From positions 6,262,001 through 6,326,000 of the forward strand of contig NZ_CP128360.1 in the NCBI RefSeq assembly GCF_030345095.1: a stretch of 64,000 bases of DNA, given 5' to 3'. The translations under genes and the position numbers were made by a program. The first letter of the stretch is position 1. Each line of letters begins with the position of its first letter. Under the pieces are notes generated by a model, which made no database searches, was not told the origin of the DNA, and worked only from the letters and a program-made list of their open reading frames with translations. This DNA comes from Solwaraspora sp. WMMA2056 (GTDB taxonomy: Bacteria; Actinomycetota; Actinomycetes; Mycobacteriales; Micromonosporaceae). Shown here piece after piece: positions 17,533 to 26,619 of the stretch.

Positions 17533-19306
17533 GGCCGCTGCCGAGCAGCACGAAGCCGAGCGGCTCGGCGCCGGAGGCACGCAGCCGGTCGGTCAGTCGA
17601 CGCAGGTCGGCCAGTCGGGTCCGGTCCCGTTCGACCACGACGATGGCGGTGCCGGCGCGGGCCTCCCGCACGCCGCGTTCGTCGGATTCGGCCGGTGGGG
17701 CGTTGAACAGCACGATGCTGCCGTCGCGCGGCGCCTGGGCGTACAGCCCGATCCGGACCATGCCGGCGCCAACGGTCAGCGCGTCGGCCGGCAGCGTCCG
17801 TACCGGGATGGTGCCCACGACCGAACCGCCGGCCGCCCGTTCGCCCGCCGGGTGGGCACCGCCGGACCGGTCGCCGTCGGTGTCGGAACGGGCCGGTGGG
17901 CCGCTGGTCGGCGAGGGCCGGGGCGACGGTCGACGCGGTGCGGCCGGGCTGTCCGCCGATTCGGTGACCCGGGGCAGGATGACGGTGTGGTCCTGGTCCG
18001 CCCGGGGCAGCGAGAAGATCAACGTACTCTCCGGGTCGCCGTCGACGCCCGGGTTCCCGCCGGTGCCGGACGGGTTCGGGGCTCCCGACGGACGGGTGCC
18101 GCCCGACGTCGGTGCCGGCGGACCACCGGGTGGCGGGGTCGGGCCGCCGCTGGCCGTCGCGGCCGACTGCTCGGGCACGAACGGACCGGACGGCACCCGC
18201 CGCCGGTCGGCGAGCAGCGCCTCGCGCAGCGCCGCGACCCGGTGGCTGTCGTCGCCGACGTAGACGTCCTGGCCGTCGGCGGCGAGCGCCACGGCGAGAC
18301 TGGCGGTCATCGGGGTGGTGTCCTCCCGGTTCCGGGAGGAGATCACCACCACCGGGGTGCGTACCGCCTGACGCAGTTGCTCCGCGATGGCCATACCGAC
18401 GTAGCGCACGTCGGCGTCGACGGTCCGGGCGTCGACCCGCAGCCCACGGCGCCGTACGGTGCCGAGCAGCGGCAGCCCGGAGGCGTCGAGCGCGTCCGAC
18501 TCGCTGCGCACCCGGCGGTCGGCCGACTCCCGCAGATAGGTCAGCAGAATCCCCAGCAGGGCGCCGGCCAGCAGCCCGGCCAGCAGGTAGACCACCCGTG
18601 GCTGGCCGGCGGTGGACAACTGCTGCTGGGCGCGCTGGGTGATCCAGCCCGGGGTGACGTCGATCGCCGCGATCTCGGTACGGGCACCGTTGAGCTGGGT
18701 GAGCTGATTGCTCAGCGAAGCGAACTCGGCAAGCGCCGCGTCGGCCGCCGGCCCGCTGGTGTCCGAGTCGGCGGCCCGCCGCCCGGCCGCCGCCTGCTGC
18801 TCGGCGACCGTGGCGATGCGCTCGTCGTACGAGGCCAGCATGTCGGCGCGCTGCCGCTCGTACATCTCCTGACGCACCTGCAGGTAGGTTGCGGCGGCGA
18901 GGTTGACCGACTCGACGGCGGAGTCGATCGAGTCGGCGGAGTAGGTGAACCGCAGAACCTGACCGCCGGTGGGTACCTCGATCTCCAGGGCCCGCCGGAT
19001 CGCCACCACGTCGACCGCCCGGGACTCGGCGATCCGCGACAGCACGTCGGTGCTGGTGGCGATGCCGCTCTCGACGTTCATGTTGATCGACCGGTCGGCG
19101 CCGGCACCGGGGGTGGTGAACGCGTCGGTGACCACCGGCCGGATCGCGACGACCGCGGCCGCGGTGGCGGCGGGCGGGGCCACCACCAGGTAGCCGATCG
19201 CGAGCAGGCAACCGGCCACCGCGCCGCCGGCGACCAGTTTCCAGCGCAGCAGCGGGATCCGCAGCAGCTCGGTGAGGGTCACGGTCCGCTGTGGTTGCTC
19301 ACTCAT
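17525..19306 (-). CDS. Wzz-like chain-length regulator with degenerate ATPase domain
   Basis: This 593-residue protein has the Wzz layout: first membrane helix at about 24-44, a periplasmic coiled-coil region with long Ala/Glu/Gln helices (about 150-230), and a second helix at about 240-262. The following cytoplasmic part resembles a BY-kinase/ParA fold. At about 315-350, however, the expected Walker A lysine loop reads SSRNREDTTPMTASLA, so nucleotide hydrolysis or Tyr kinase activity is doubtful. A Pro/Gly/Ser/Thr-rich insert of about 150 residues interrupts this domain, and no Tyr-rich tail is seen. It likely sets polymer length with the Wzy and Wzx proteins encoded downstream. ATG 19306 overlaps the acetyltransferase stop by 8 bp. 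Confidence 0.85.
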   Translation of the reverse strand: MSEQPQRTVTLTELLRIPLLRWKLVAGGAVAGCLLAIGYLVVAPPAATAAAVVAIRPVVTDAFTTPGAGADRSINMNVESGIATSTDVLSRIAESRAVDVVAIRRALEIEVPTGGQVLRFTYSADSIDSAVESVNLAAATYLQVRQEMYERQRADMLASYDERIATVAEQQAAAGRRAADSDTSGPAADAALAEFASLSNQLTQLNGARTEIAAIDVTPGWITQRAQQQLSTAGQPRVVYLLAGLLAGALLGILLTYLRESADRRVRSESDALDASGLPLLGTVRRRGLRVDARTVDADVRYVGMAIAEQLRQAVRTPVVVISSRNREDTTPMTASLAVALAADGQDVYVGDDSHRVAALREALLADRRRVPSGPFVPEQSAATASGGPTPPPGGPPAPTSGGTRPSGAPNPSGTGGNPGVDGDPESTLIFSLPRADQDHTVILPRVTESADSPAAPRRPSPRPSPTSGPPARSDTDGDRSGGAHPAGERAAGGSVVGTIPVRTLPADALTVGAGMVRIGLYAQAPRDGSIVLFNAPPAESDERGVREARAGTAIVVVERDRTRLADLRRLTDRLRASGAEPLGFVLLGSGRG

Positions 19307-19844
19307 CGAATCGCTTCACAATCTGTTGCGGGTTGCCGATCACCACGACACCGTCGGGTACGTCGGTGCGGACGATGGTCCCGGCACCGACGACACTGTC
19401 GCTGCCGATCCGGACCCCTTTCATCACCAGGACGTGCGCACCGATCCAGACGTTGTCGCCGACGACGATCGGAGCCCTGGTCGCCGGGCTGGCCGGGGCG
19501 TGCCGCAGCGCCGGCGCGAGGTTGTGGAAGTCGTTGTCCATCAGCTCACAGTCGGACAGCAGACAGCGGTCGCCGACCTGCACGGTCGTCCAGCAACCGA
19601 TCCAGGTGGCGTTGAGCAGGCAGTCGGCACCGACCTGAACCTCGCCCGGACCGGCGAACCGGACCAGTTTGTTGAGCCGGGTACGGTCGCCGATCGTCAC
19701 CCGTACCCCGCGGCGCAGCCGCACCCGGCCGCGGATCTCGACGTCGCGGCCGAGCCGCAGGCCGGGATAGCGCAGCTGGTAGTAGCGGCGCTTGACCGCG
19801 AAGACGGTCCGCAGCAGCAAGCCGTGCCGGCGCGTGGTCGACAA
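19299..19844 (-). CDS. Hexapeptide-repeat acyltransferase (WcaF/maltose-acetyltransferase type)
   Basis: The 181-residue protein shows left-handed beta-helix hexads (VEIRGRVRLRRGVRVTIGD; later IVVGDNVWIGAHVLVMKGV) and the catalytic-type His in NDFHNLAP. C-terminal VVIGNPQQIVKRF is the usual family ending. It would O-acetylate a sugar of the exopolysaccharide using acetyl-CoA. TTG 19844 is used: a GGAAAGG site lies a few bases upstream and the protein start then matches family length. It is the first gene of the minus-strand polysaccharide operon. Confidence 0.85.
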   Translation of the reverse strand: MSTTRRHGLLLRTVFAVKRRYYQLRYPGLRLGRDVEIRGRVRLRRGVRVTIGDRTRLNKLVRFAGPGEVQVGADCLLNATWIGCWTTVQVGDRCLLSDCELMDNDFHNLAPALRHAPASPATRAPIVVGDNVWIGAHVLVMKGVRIGSDSVVGAGTIVRTDVPDGVVVIGNPQQIVKRFDE

Positions 19845-19951
19845 CCCGCCCGCCTTTCCATCGATTGGCGTTCAACCATACAAAATGGCCGGTGGGCCGG
19901 CAGCAGCGCAGCCGGCCCACCGGGGATACCAGGTTGGTGGTTTCCGCTTCG

Positions 19952-21949
19952 TTACTCGGCTGCGAAGAACATCGAACGGTTGGTCCAGTCGAGTGCCGGA
20001 TCCGGTTCGGCCAGGACGACCGCGGCTGTCCCGTCCACCGCGAAGTCCGCCGTGGGATCGAACGGAATGCTGCGCAGCCGACCGTCGGTCGAGCCGTAGA
20101 CGATGTTTCCGCCCACCCAGGCCATGCCCCGTACGCCGGTCCAGGTGACGCCGCTGGTCGGCAGGGCGAACTCGGTGGCACCGAGATAGTTGCCGTCGAG
20201 CTCGAAGTACCGGTAGAACAGCTGGTTGCTGCCGGAACCGGTGCGGGTGTAGTAGAGCCGGCCGTCGAGGTAGAACGCCCCGGTCAGCGACAACGCGTTG
20301 AACCACTCGTTGTAGCCCGAGCTCTCCCAGGGCGCACCGACCGTGTTGCCGTTGAACAGCGAGATGTCCAGCCGGCTGCCGGTCGTGGTGCCGGTGACCG
20401 GTCGGGCCCAGAAGATCCGGTCGTGCACCCGCCAGACGGCGCCGGCGTCGACCAGGTTGGGCTGGTTGGTCACCGCCGCCGCCCCGAGCGTCGACCCGTC
20501 GAACGGAATCTTCGTCAGGTCGCCGGTCGCCGACGGCAGGTAGAGGTAGCCGGTGGTGTCCGTCGGCGGGTTGCGCGGGATGATCGTGCGCCCGCCGGCG
20601 TGCGGGAACATGCCGAGCCGGCCGTGGTACTCGTTGCCCATGCCGTCGGAGTTGTGCCCGAAGTAGAGCCCGTCGGAGCCGATCCACAGCACCGGCACGG
20701 CCGAGCCCCAGCTGAGCGCTCCGGCCGGCAGGGCCGAGCCACCGCTGCGGCGCGGGTTCCAGTTGACCGGCATGCCGGTCGCCACCGAGACCGCGCCGAT
20801 GCCGAGCCGGTCGATCGCGCCGTTGCCGGCGTTGTCGCTGCGGTTCGGGTTGTTCAGCCAGCGGAAGTGCCCGCCGGTGTAGGCGATGCCGTCGTGGACC
20901 ACGACCGAGGTGATCGTGTCGTTGCCGGTGAAGTTGAGCCAGGTGCCGTCCAGGTTGGTGCCCCGGCTCGCGGTCTCGTAGCGGACCAGCGCGTCGCAGT
21001 ACGCCACCGGCCAGCCGGTGCCGCCGTTGGTGCCGACGACGAAGAAGCTGCTGTCCTCGGCGAAGCTGAGGTCCTGCACGTAGTGGGTGAACGATCGGGA
21101 GGAGCAGCCCGGCGCGAACCGGTGGTTGCTGTCCCAGTCGACCAGCGTCGGCGTACCGGTCAGGTCGACCATCGCGAGCTGCTCGCGGGGCAGCCCCTCG
21201 ACCTCCCGGAAGTTGCCACCGAAGACCAGCGTCGTGCCGTCCGGCGAGACGTCCAGGGTCCACACGTACGGGGAGACCTCGTGCCGGCCGACGGCGATGT
21301 CGATGTCGAAGGTCGGGTCGATCGCCCCGGTGGCCACGTCGAGCCGGGCAACGCCGGCGTGCGCCGTACCGTTGACCCAGTTGAACGCGCCACCGATGTA
21401 GAGCCAGTCGCCGCTGACGTCCATGTCGCGGACCACGCCGCCGTCGGAGCGGCCCTCCCAGCCCGGCACGGTCGCGCCGGTGGCCGGGTCGAGCGCCACC
21501 AGGTTGCGGCGGGCCTCGCCGTTGACGTTGCGGAACACGCCGCCGACGATCAGCTCGCCGGCCGGGGTGACCGCGAGCGTGTTCACCGCGCCGTCGAGAA
21601 CCGGCTGGAAGCCGGCGACCATGGCCCCGGTGGACCGCTGGTACGCGAACAGGTACGGGCGGGCCTCCCAGGTGGCCGAGCTGACCGGTCGTACCTCGGT
21701 GAAGGTGCCACCGACGAAGATGACGCCGCCGATCTCGGCGAAGGCGCGCGCCTCACCGTTGCGGGCATGTGGGGTGTGGTCGGCCGGGTTGGTCGAGACC
21801 AGCGTGGCCGTACCGGGTACGGGCATGACGGCGGCCGTTGCCGCGGTGGCACTCAGTGCCAGGGCCGTCGCCGCCACGCCGGCCGTCAGAGCTGTCGTCC
21901 ATACACGACGCCGGCTGGGCAGGGACCAGCCAGGCTGAGATTGGTTCAC
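19952..21949 (-). CDS. Secreted beta-propeller protein
   Basis: This 665-residue protein has a clear signal peptide (basic start, then TALTAGVAATALALSATAATA; cleavage near residue 40). The rest consists of repeated blade-like units such as RAFAEIGGVIFVGGTFTEV, VTPAGELIVGGVFRNVNG and WLYIGGAFNWVNG, resembling delta-60/PQQ-type propeller repeats. No catalytic motif is recognised, so it may bind or scaffold extracellular polymer. GTG 21949 follows a strong GGAGGG site. The start codon lies inside a large inverted repeat. It follows the polysaccharide operon on the same strand after a 107-bp gap, suggesting a surface-polymer role, which is inference. Confidence 0.8.
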   Translation of the reverse strand: MNQSQPGWSLPSRRRVWTTALTAGVAATALALSATAATAAVMPVPGTATLVSTNPADHTPHARNGEARAFAEIGGVIFVGGTFTEVRPVSSATWEARPYLFAYQRSTGAMVAGFQPVLDGAVNTLAVTPAGELIVGGVFRNVNGEARRNLVALDPATGATVPGWEGRSDGGVVRDMDVSGDWLYIGGAFNWVNGTAHAGVARLDVATGAIDPTFDIDIAVGRHEVSPYVWTLDVSPDGTTLVFGGNFREVEGLPREQLAMVDLTGTPTLVDWDSNHRFAPGCSSRSFTHYVQDLSFAEDSSFFVVGTNGGTGWPVAYCDALVRYETASRGTNLDGTWLNFTGNDTITSVVVHDGIAYTGGHFRWLNNPNRSDNAGNGAIDRLGIGAVSVATGMPVNWNPRRSGGSALPAGALSWGSAVPVLWIGSDGLYFGHNSDGMGNEYHGRLGMFPHAGGRTIIPRNPPTDTTGYLYLPSATGDLTKIPFDGSTLGAAAVTNQPNLVDAGAVWRVHDRIFWARPVTGTTTGSRLDISLFNGNTVGAPWESSGYNEWFNALSLTGAFYLDGRLYYTRTGSGSNQLFYRYFELDGNYLGATEFALPTSGVTWTGVRGMAWVGGNIVYGSTDGRLRSIPFDPTADFAVDGTAAVVLAEPDPALDWTNRSMFFAAE

Positions 21950-22000
21950 GCTTCCCTCCAGATGGGAAATTATCTCAGACAGCGTGAACCAACCTCAGCC
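21933..22000 (-). promoter_or_regulatory. Large inverted repeat covering the propeller gene's start codon
   Basis: Arms 21933-21952 and 21981-22000 are 20 bp each with one mismatch, separated by a 28-bp loop. In the minus-strand transcript the GGAGGG ribosome site lies at the end of the loop and the GTG start codon lies within the 3' arm, paired to the 5' arm. Such a hairpin would block initiation unless melted, suggesting thermosensor-like, ligand- or protein-controlled translation. Alternatively it is an operator for a dimeric DNA-binding protein. Confidence 0.75.
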
Positions 22001-22076
22001 GGGTCGGGCATCCACCGATCGGTCGGCGGATTATCTGGTTCCTATCAGTTACCGGTCGGATCTCCTCAGTGTCCGG

Positions 22077-23828
22077 TCAGCGGTTGACCGGGAGCGGTTG
22101 GTTGAAATAGGGGTCCTTGCCGGCCCGGGTGAACCCGGTCAGGGCGGACGGGGTGTGGTTCATGGTCATGTTGCAGGTCGCCGAGGTGGTGGTCGACCCG
22201 GCGGAATTGAAGTAGATCACCGCTTTGATCTTCGGGTGGGCCTTGATCGCCGCCGGGAACTGCTCGAACCACCGTTGCTTGGCTCCCGCGTCGGCCGGGT
22301 CGAAGTTCGTGCCGTACTCCGCCAACATCCGTGGCTTTCCGACGCCGATACGGTTGTCGTCGAGCCAGCGGTAGAAGCCGTTGACCGTGGTGTGCGGGTC
22401 CTTCCAGGTCTTTCCGCCGTTGCAGGCGTAGAAGTTGTACGGGTCGTAGCTCACCCAGTCCACGTAGGCGTCGCCCGGGTAGAGGCCGGCGTACCGGTCG
22501 TAATGCCCGGACCAGCCCATCATCACCCAGACCCAGACGGCGTTGTCCGCGCCGGCCTTGGCGAACCGTTCGTAGACGTAGCGCCAGGCCCGGACGAAGT
22601 CGGCGTCGCTGCCCTTCGCCGGCTCGTCCTCCGGCTCGTGGTCGAAGCCCATGAACACCGGCACACCGGTCGCCTTGATCCGGCCGGCCACATCGTCGAT
22701 GACCGAGTCGTACCGGCCGCTGTAGACGTCACGCCAGGTCAACGTCGTGCCGGTGGAGAAGATCCGGGACTCCCAGGCGAAGAACATCAGCCGGCCTTCG
22801 CGCATCTGCTGCTGCTCGAACTCGTCGGGGAACGCCCCGTTGCTGCCGGTGTTGGAGAAGTCGTGGTAGCGGTGCACCAGGTCGAACTTGCGCCCCACCT
22901 GTGCCTCCACCTCGGCCACCGCGCCGCCGTGGTTCCAGCCCTTGGCGGCGCTGGTCGGCGAGTACATCCCCCACCAGGCACCGCAGGACGGCACCAGCAG
23001 GTCGGACACCGCGCCGCAGCCGACTCCGGACGCCGGCGGCGTGGCCGACGGACTCGGTGGTGCCGTCGGTCCGGCCGTCGGCGACGCCGTGGCGGCCGGC
23101 GTGGTCGGCACCGGAGCGCTCGGTGGCGGTGTCGGCGCGGCGGTCGGCGACGCCGGCGGGCTGGTCGGGGCGGCAGCGGCCGCCTCGTAGCTGATCACCA
23201 GCCGGGGTCGGATCGACGGGTCCCGGTACTCCGTCGACGGCCAGTACACCCGCTGCGACAGCTCCTGCTGACGCAGCGCCAGGGTGTACGTGCCGTTGCC
23301 GGTGACCAGTGCGGACAGGTCCCATTCGTTGTAGCCCTTGCGGACCGTCGGCACGGTCGCCAGTGGCTCGTCGGCGGCCCCACCAGTGCCCGAGGTGGCC
23401 AGTGGCGGCCGGGCGGCCCGGGCGTCCAACGAGGTGGAATGCACCGCTACCCGGGCACCGAGGTCCTGCCAGGAGTACATCTGCAGGCGGACCCGCACGT
23501 CACGGGCACCGGCCGGGATCCGGTCCACGACGAACTCCACGACCGCGTCCCGGGCCCCCCTCGGGTTGCGCTCACACAGCGCGGGACAGGTGGCCAGGGT
23601 CGCCTTGACCGCGTTGTCACCGTCCTGTGGAACGTCGGTCGCGGTGGTGTCGGCGACCGCGACGACGGCGATCTCGTCGTCGGCGAACAGCGGCAGTGCG
23701 GTCACCACCATGCCGGCCAGCAGCGCGGCGCTGACCCCGCCGACGATCAACCGTCGCCGGCCGGAACCGGTCCGCGCGACGACCTTGCTCAATCTGTGTC
23801 TACTCAAGATCCAGCCCCCCTGTGGCAC
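22077..23828 (-). CDS. Secreted GH26-like glycoside hydrolase with N-terminal beta-sandwich domain
   Basis: The protein is 583 residues from GTG 23828; TTG 23807, 9 bases after AGGGGGG, is an alternative start. A signal/anchor helix (about 27-50) is followed by a DNRLRE-type beta-sandwich domain, a Pro/Thr/Ala/Ser-rich linker of about 55 residues, and a catalytic TIM barrel (about 285-583). Likely acid/base Glu is in VFMGFDHEPEDE (about residue 396) and nucleophile Glu in MLAEYGTNF (about 503), as in GH26-type mannanases and related enzymes. It may trim or release the exopolysaccharide made nearby. Substrate is not predictable from sequence. Confidence 0.75.
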   Translation of the reverse strand: MPQGGWILSRHRLSKVVARTGSGRRRLIVGGVSAALLAGMVVTALPLFADDEIAVVAVADTTATDVPQDGDNAVKATLATCPALCERNPRGARDAVVEFVVDRIPAGARDVRVRLQMYSWQDLGARVAVHSTSLDARAARPPLATSGTGGAADEPLATVPTVRKGYNEWDLSALVTGNGTYTLALRQQELSQRVYWPSTEYRDPSIRPRLVISYEAAAAAPTSPPASPTAAPTPPPSAPVPTTPAATASPTAGPTAPPSPSATPPASGVGCGAVSDLLVPSCGAWWGMYSPTSAAKGWNHGGAVAEVEAQVGRKFDLVHRYHDFSNTGSNGAFPDEFEQQQMREGRLMFFAWESRIFSTGTTLTWRDVYSGRYDSVIDDVAGRIKATGVPVFMGFDHEPEDEPAKGSDADFVRAWRYVYERFAKAGADNAVWVWVMMGWSGHYDRYAGLYPGDAYVDWVSYDPYNFYACNGGKTWKDPHTTVNGFYRWLDDNRIGVGKPRMLAEYGTNFDPADAGAKQRWFEQFPAAIKAHPKIKAVIYFNSAGSTTTSATCNMTMNHTPSALTGFTRAGKDPYFNQPLPVNR

Positions 23829-23913
23829 GAGCTTGCGGCGCGAGCGTATCGGGGGTCAACTCAGATGTACGCCGAGTAACCGGAGATCTAAGCACTAATT
23901 AAATCTACCGGCG

Positions 23914-24543
23914 TCATCCCAGCGTCTTGGCGATCACCTTCGCCATCAACCGGAAAGCCTTTCCACGATGGCTGATCGCGTCCTTCTCCTGCGGACTGAG
24001 CTCGGCGTTCGTCCGCTCCTGCCCGTCACCGAGGAAGATCGGATCGTAGCCGAACCCGCCGTCGCCCCGGGCGGCCCGCAACAGCCGGCCGGACTGGCGT
24101 CCCTCCACCAGGTGCTCCTTGCCGCCGGGCAGCACCAGTGCGGCCGCGCAGACGAACGACGCCGCCCGGTGCTCGTCGGCGACATCGGTCAGCTGGGCCA
24201 GGACGAGGTCCAGGTTGGCCTGGTCGGCGCCGTGCCGACCGGACCATCGGGCGCTGAACACCCCGGGCATCCCGCCGAGCGCGTCCACTGCGAGACCGGA
24301 GTCGTCGGCGACCGTGGGCAGACCGGTCCACCGGCACCCTTCCCTCGCCTTGAGCAGCGCGTTCTCACCGAACGTGAGGCCGGTCTCGGGTACCTCGTGG
24401 TACGGCTCCAGGTCGGCCAGCCCGACCAGCTCGATGCGCTGGGTGCCGAGCGCGGCGTCGAGGATCCGCTGCAGTTCGGCGAGCTTCTTGCCGTTGCGGG
24501 TGGCCAGCAGCAGCCGGGTCCGCCCGACGTGACCCGCGCTCAC
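23914..24543 (-). CDS. rdgB: XTP/dITP diphosphatase (RdgB/HAM1)
   Basis: The product hydrolyses non-canonical purine NTPs (XTP, dITP) to monophosphates, keeping them out of DNA. The 209-residue sequence has the N-terminal [18 protein letters not shown] substrate loop, the metal/catalytic [19 protein letters not shown] segment and the [10 protein letters not shown] motif near the C-terminus. GTG 24543 overlaps the rph stop by 4 bp. The order rph-rdgB is conserved in actinobacteria (Rv1340-Rv1341 in M. tuberculosis). Confidence 0.95.
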   Translation of the reverse strand: MSAGHVGRTRLLLATRNGKKLAELQRILDAALGTQRIELVGLADLEPYHEVPETGLTFGENALLKAREGCRWTGLPTVADDSGLAVDALGGMPGVFSARWSGRHGADQANLDLVLAQLTDVADEHRAASFVCAAALVLPGGKEHLVEGRQSGRLLRAARGDGGFGYDPIFLGDGQERTNAELSPQEKDAISHRGKAFRLMAKVIAKTLG

Positions 24544-25268
24544 CGGTCGAGCGCCTTACGTTGCGCGGCGGCCAGCTCGGCGCAGCCGGCGACCGCCAGG
24601 TCCAGCAGGGCGTCCAACTGGTCGCGGGCGAACACCGCCGCCTCACCGGTGCCCTGCACCTCCACGAAGTCACCGTCGCCGGTGCAGACCACGTTCATGT
24701 CGACGTCGGCCGCGACGTCTTCGAGGTAACACAGGTCGAGCCGGGGTTCGCCACCGATGACCCCGACGCTGACCGCCGAGATCGACCGGCGCATCACCTG
24801 GTCCGGTTTGCCGGCCAGGGCATTGCGGCCGGCAAGCCAACTGACCGCGTCGTGCAACGCCACGAATCCGCCGGTGATCGCCGCGGTGCGGGTACCGCCG
24901 TCGGCCTGCAGCACGTCGCAGTCGAGCACGATCGAGTTCTCGCCGAGTGCCTTCAGGTCGACGGCTGCCCGCAGGCTCCGTCCGATCAGCCGGGAGATCT
25001 CGTGGGTGCGGCCGCCGAGCCGGCCCTTGACGCTCTCCCGGTCCGACCGGGTGGTGGTCGCCCGGGGCAGCATCGCGTACTCGGCGGTGACCCAGCCCAG
25101 ACCGGACCCCTTGCGCCAGCGGGGCACCCCCTCGGTGACGCTCGCGGTGCAGAGCACCTTCGTCTCGCCGAACTCGACCAGCACCGATCCTTCGGGATGC
25201 ATGCTCCAGTTACGGGTCAACGTCACCGGTCGTAGCTGCGCGTGGGTACGTCCATCGGGTCGTGCCAT
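24540..25268 (-). CDS. rph: Ribonuclease PH
   Basis: This phosphorolytic 3'-5' exoribonuclease trims the 3' ends of tRNA precursors. At 242 residues it has family length. Signatures include [35 protein letters not shown] (phosphate site) and [17 protein letters not shown] (catalytic Asp region). ATG 25268 starts the reading frame; the upstream region has three GC-rich tandem repeats. It is coupled to rdgB. Confidence 0.96.
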   Translation of the reverse strand: MARPDGRTHAQLRPVTLTRNWSMHPEGSVLVEFGETKVLCTASVTEGVPRWRKGSGLGWVTAEYAMLPRATTTRSDRESVKGRLGGRTHEISRLIGRSLRAAVDLKALGENSIVLDCDVLQADGGTRTAAITGGFVALHDAVSWLAGRNALAGKPDQVMRRSISAVSVGVIGGEPRLDLCYLEDVAADVDMNVVCTGDGDFVEVQGTGEAAVFARDQLDALLDLAVAGCAELAAAQRKALDR

Positions 25269-25300
25269 GCGCAGAGCCTATGTGCCACGCCGGGCCACGA

Positions 25301-25366
25301 CGCTGCCGGGGCGGTGCCGCAACGCTGCCGGGGCGGTGTCGCGGCACCGCCGGGGCGGTGTCGGGC
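25301..25366. repeat. Three 22-bp GC-rich tandem repeats upstream of rph
   Basis: Copies at 25301-25322, 25323-25344 and 25345-25366 share the core GCCGGGGCGGTG and differ at a few positions. The second and third together can form the stem GGCGGTG / CACCGCC. The array lies between the GT4 stop and rph start, so it could act as a terminator-like hairpin or be simple replication slippage. Confidence 0.75.
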
Positions 25367-25376
25367 TGGATTGGCC

Positions 25377-26522
25377 TCAGGCCGCGACCGGCAGCCGGGC
25401 GACGACGCCGGGGCAGTCCTGTACGGCACGGTAGTGCTCGATCAGTTCGTCGCCGATCGCCGCCCAGGTCCGCCCGGCCAGTGCCGCCCGCGCGGCCCGG
25501 CCCAGCCGCGAGCGCCGCGCCGGGTCGGCCACCAGGTCGGCGACCGCCGCCGCGAGCGCCGCGCCGTCGCCGGGCGGCACCAGCAGTCCGGTGACGTCCG
25601 GCGCCACCAGGTCGATCGGGCCGCCGGCCGCCGGGACGATCACCGGTACGCCGCTGGCCTGCGCCTCCTGCACGGTCTGCCCGAACGTCTCGTGCGGGCC
25701 GGTGTGGGCGAAGACGTCGAGGCTGGCGTACAGCCGGGCCAGATCGGCTCCGTGCCGGGCACCGAGGAACCGTACGGCGGGCAGGGCCCGCTCCAGCTCC
25801 CGGCGGGCCGGCCCGTCACCGACCACCACCACCCGTACGCCGGGCAGTCGGCTGGTCTCGGCGAGCAGGTCGACGCGCTTCTCGGCGGCGAGGCGGCCGA
25901 CGTACCCGACCAGCACCTCGCCGTCGGGTGCCAGCGACCGGCGGGTCGACTCGCAACGGTGGGCCGGGTCGAAGCGGACCGGGTCGATCCCCCGACCCCA
26001 GATGCGTACCCGTTCGATGCCGTTGGCGGTGAGATCGGCCGCCGCGGCGGTGGAGGGCGCCAGTGTCCGGTCGGCGGCGTTGTGGATCTCGCGCAGCCAG
26101 CGCCAGACGGTAGCCACGCTCCACCCCAGGTGGTAGGCGCGGGCGTAGGCGGCCACGTCGGTCTGGTAGACCGCGAGGGTGGGCATCCGCAGCCGGCGGG
26201 CCACCGTCAGACCGCGCGCGCCGAGCACGAACGGGCTGGCCAGGTGGACGACGTCCGGGGCGTGGTCGGTCAGTACCTCGGTCAGCCGCCGGCTCGGCAG
26301 GCCGAGCCGGAAGCTGCGGTACACCGGCACCGGCAGGCTCGGCACCCGCACCACCGGGTACGGGTGCCGCTCCACGGCGGTCCGGCTGGCGGCGGCCGGG
26401 GCGGGTGCGATCACGAGTGGCTCGTGCCCCCGGGCGACCAGGTGTTCGGCGACCCGGACGACGGAGTGCGCCACCCCGTTGAGATCGGGTGGGAAGGACT
26501 CGGTGACGACGGCGACGCGCAT
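25377..26522 (-). CDS. GT4 glycosyltransferase (MgtA/PimB-like mannosyltransferase type)
   Basis: The 381-residue protein has a GT-B fold: MRVAVVTESFPPDLNGVAHSV at the N-terminus (acceptor domain) and GYVGRLAAEKRVDLL plus ETFGQTVQEAQASGVPVI (donor-site EX7E) in the C-terminal domain. Homologues are GDP-mannose-dependent alpha-mannosyltransferases acting on glycolipids of the actinobacterial envelope; that acceptor is inferred. ATG 26522 gives the family N-terminus; ATG 26543 is an alternative with a 7-residue extension. It interrupts the otherwise conserved MBL-rph gene order. Confidence 0.85.
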   Translation of the reverse strand: MRVAVVTESFPPDLNGVAHSVVRVAEHLVARGHEPLVIAPAPAAASRTAVERHPYPVVRVPSLPVPVYRSFRLGLPSRRLTEVLTDHAPDVVHLASPFVLGARGLTVARRLRMPTLAVYQTDVAAYARAYHLGWSVATVWRWLREIHNAADRTLAPSTAAAADLTANGIERVRIWGRGIDPVRFDPAHRCESTRRSLAPDGEVLVGYVGRLAAEKRVDLLAETSRLPGVRVVVVGDGPARRELERALPAVRFLGARHGADLARLYASLDVFAHTGPHETFGQTVQEAQASGVPVIVPAAGGPIDLVAPDVTGLLVPPGDGAALAAAVADLVADPARRSRLGRAARAALAGRTWAAIGDELIEHYRAVQDCPGVVARLPVAA

Positions 26523-26619
26523 GGGTGTCACGGTCGCGCCCATCCGGGTGGGTGAGGCTACACCGCGTTGACCAGCGGGCGAACTCTACGGCAAGAGCGG
26601 ACACCGCCGGTGCGGGTGC

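Noticed and set aside
25301-25366. CRISPR array
   Set aside because: Repeats are 22 bp without unique spacers, so this is a simple tandem array; no cas gene is present.
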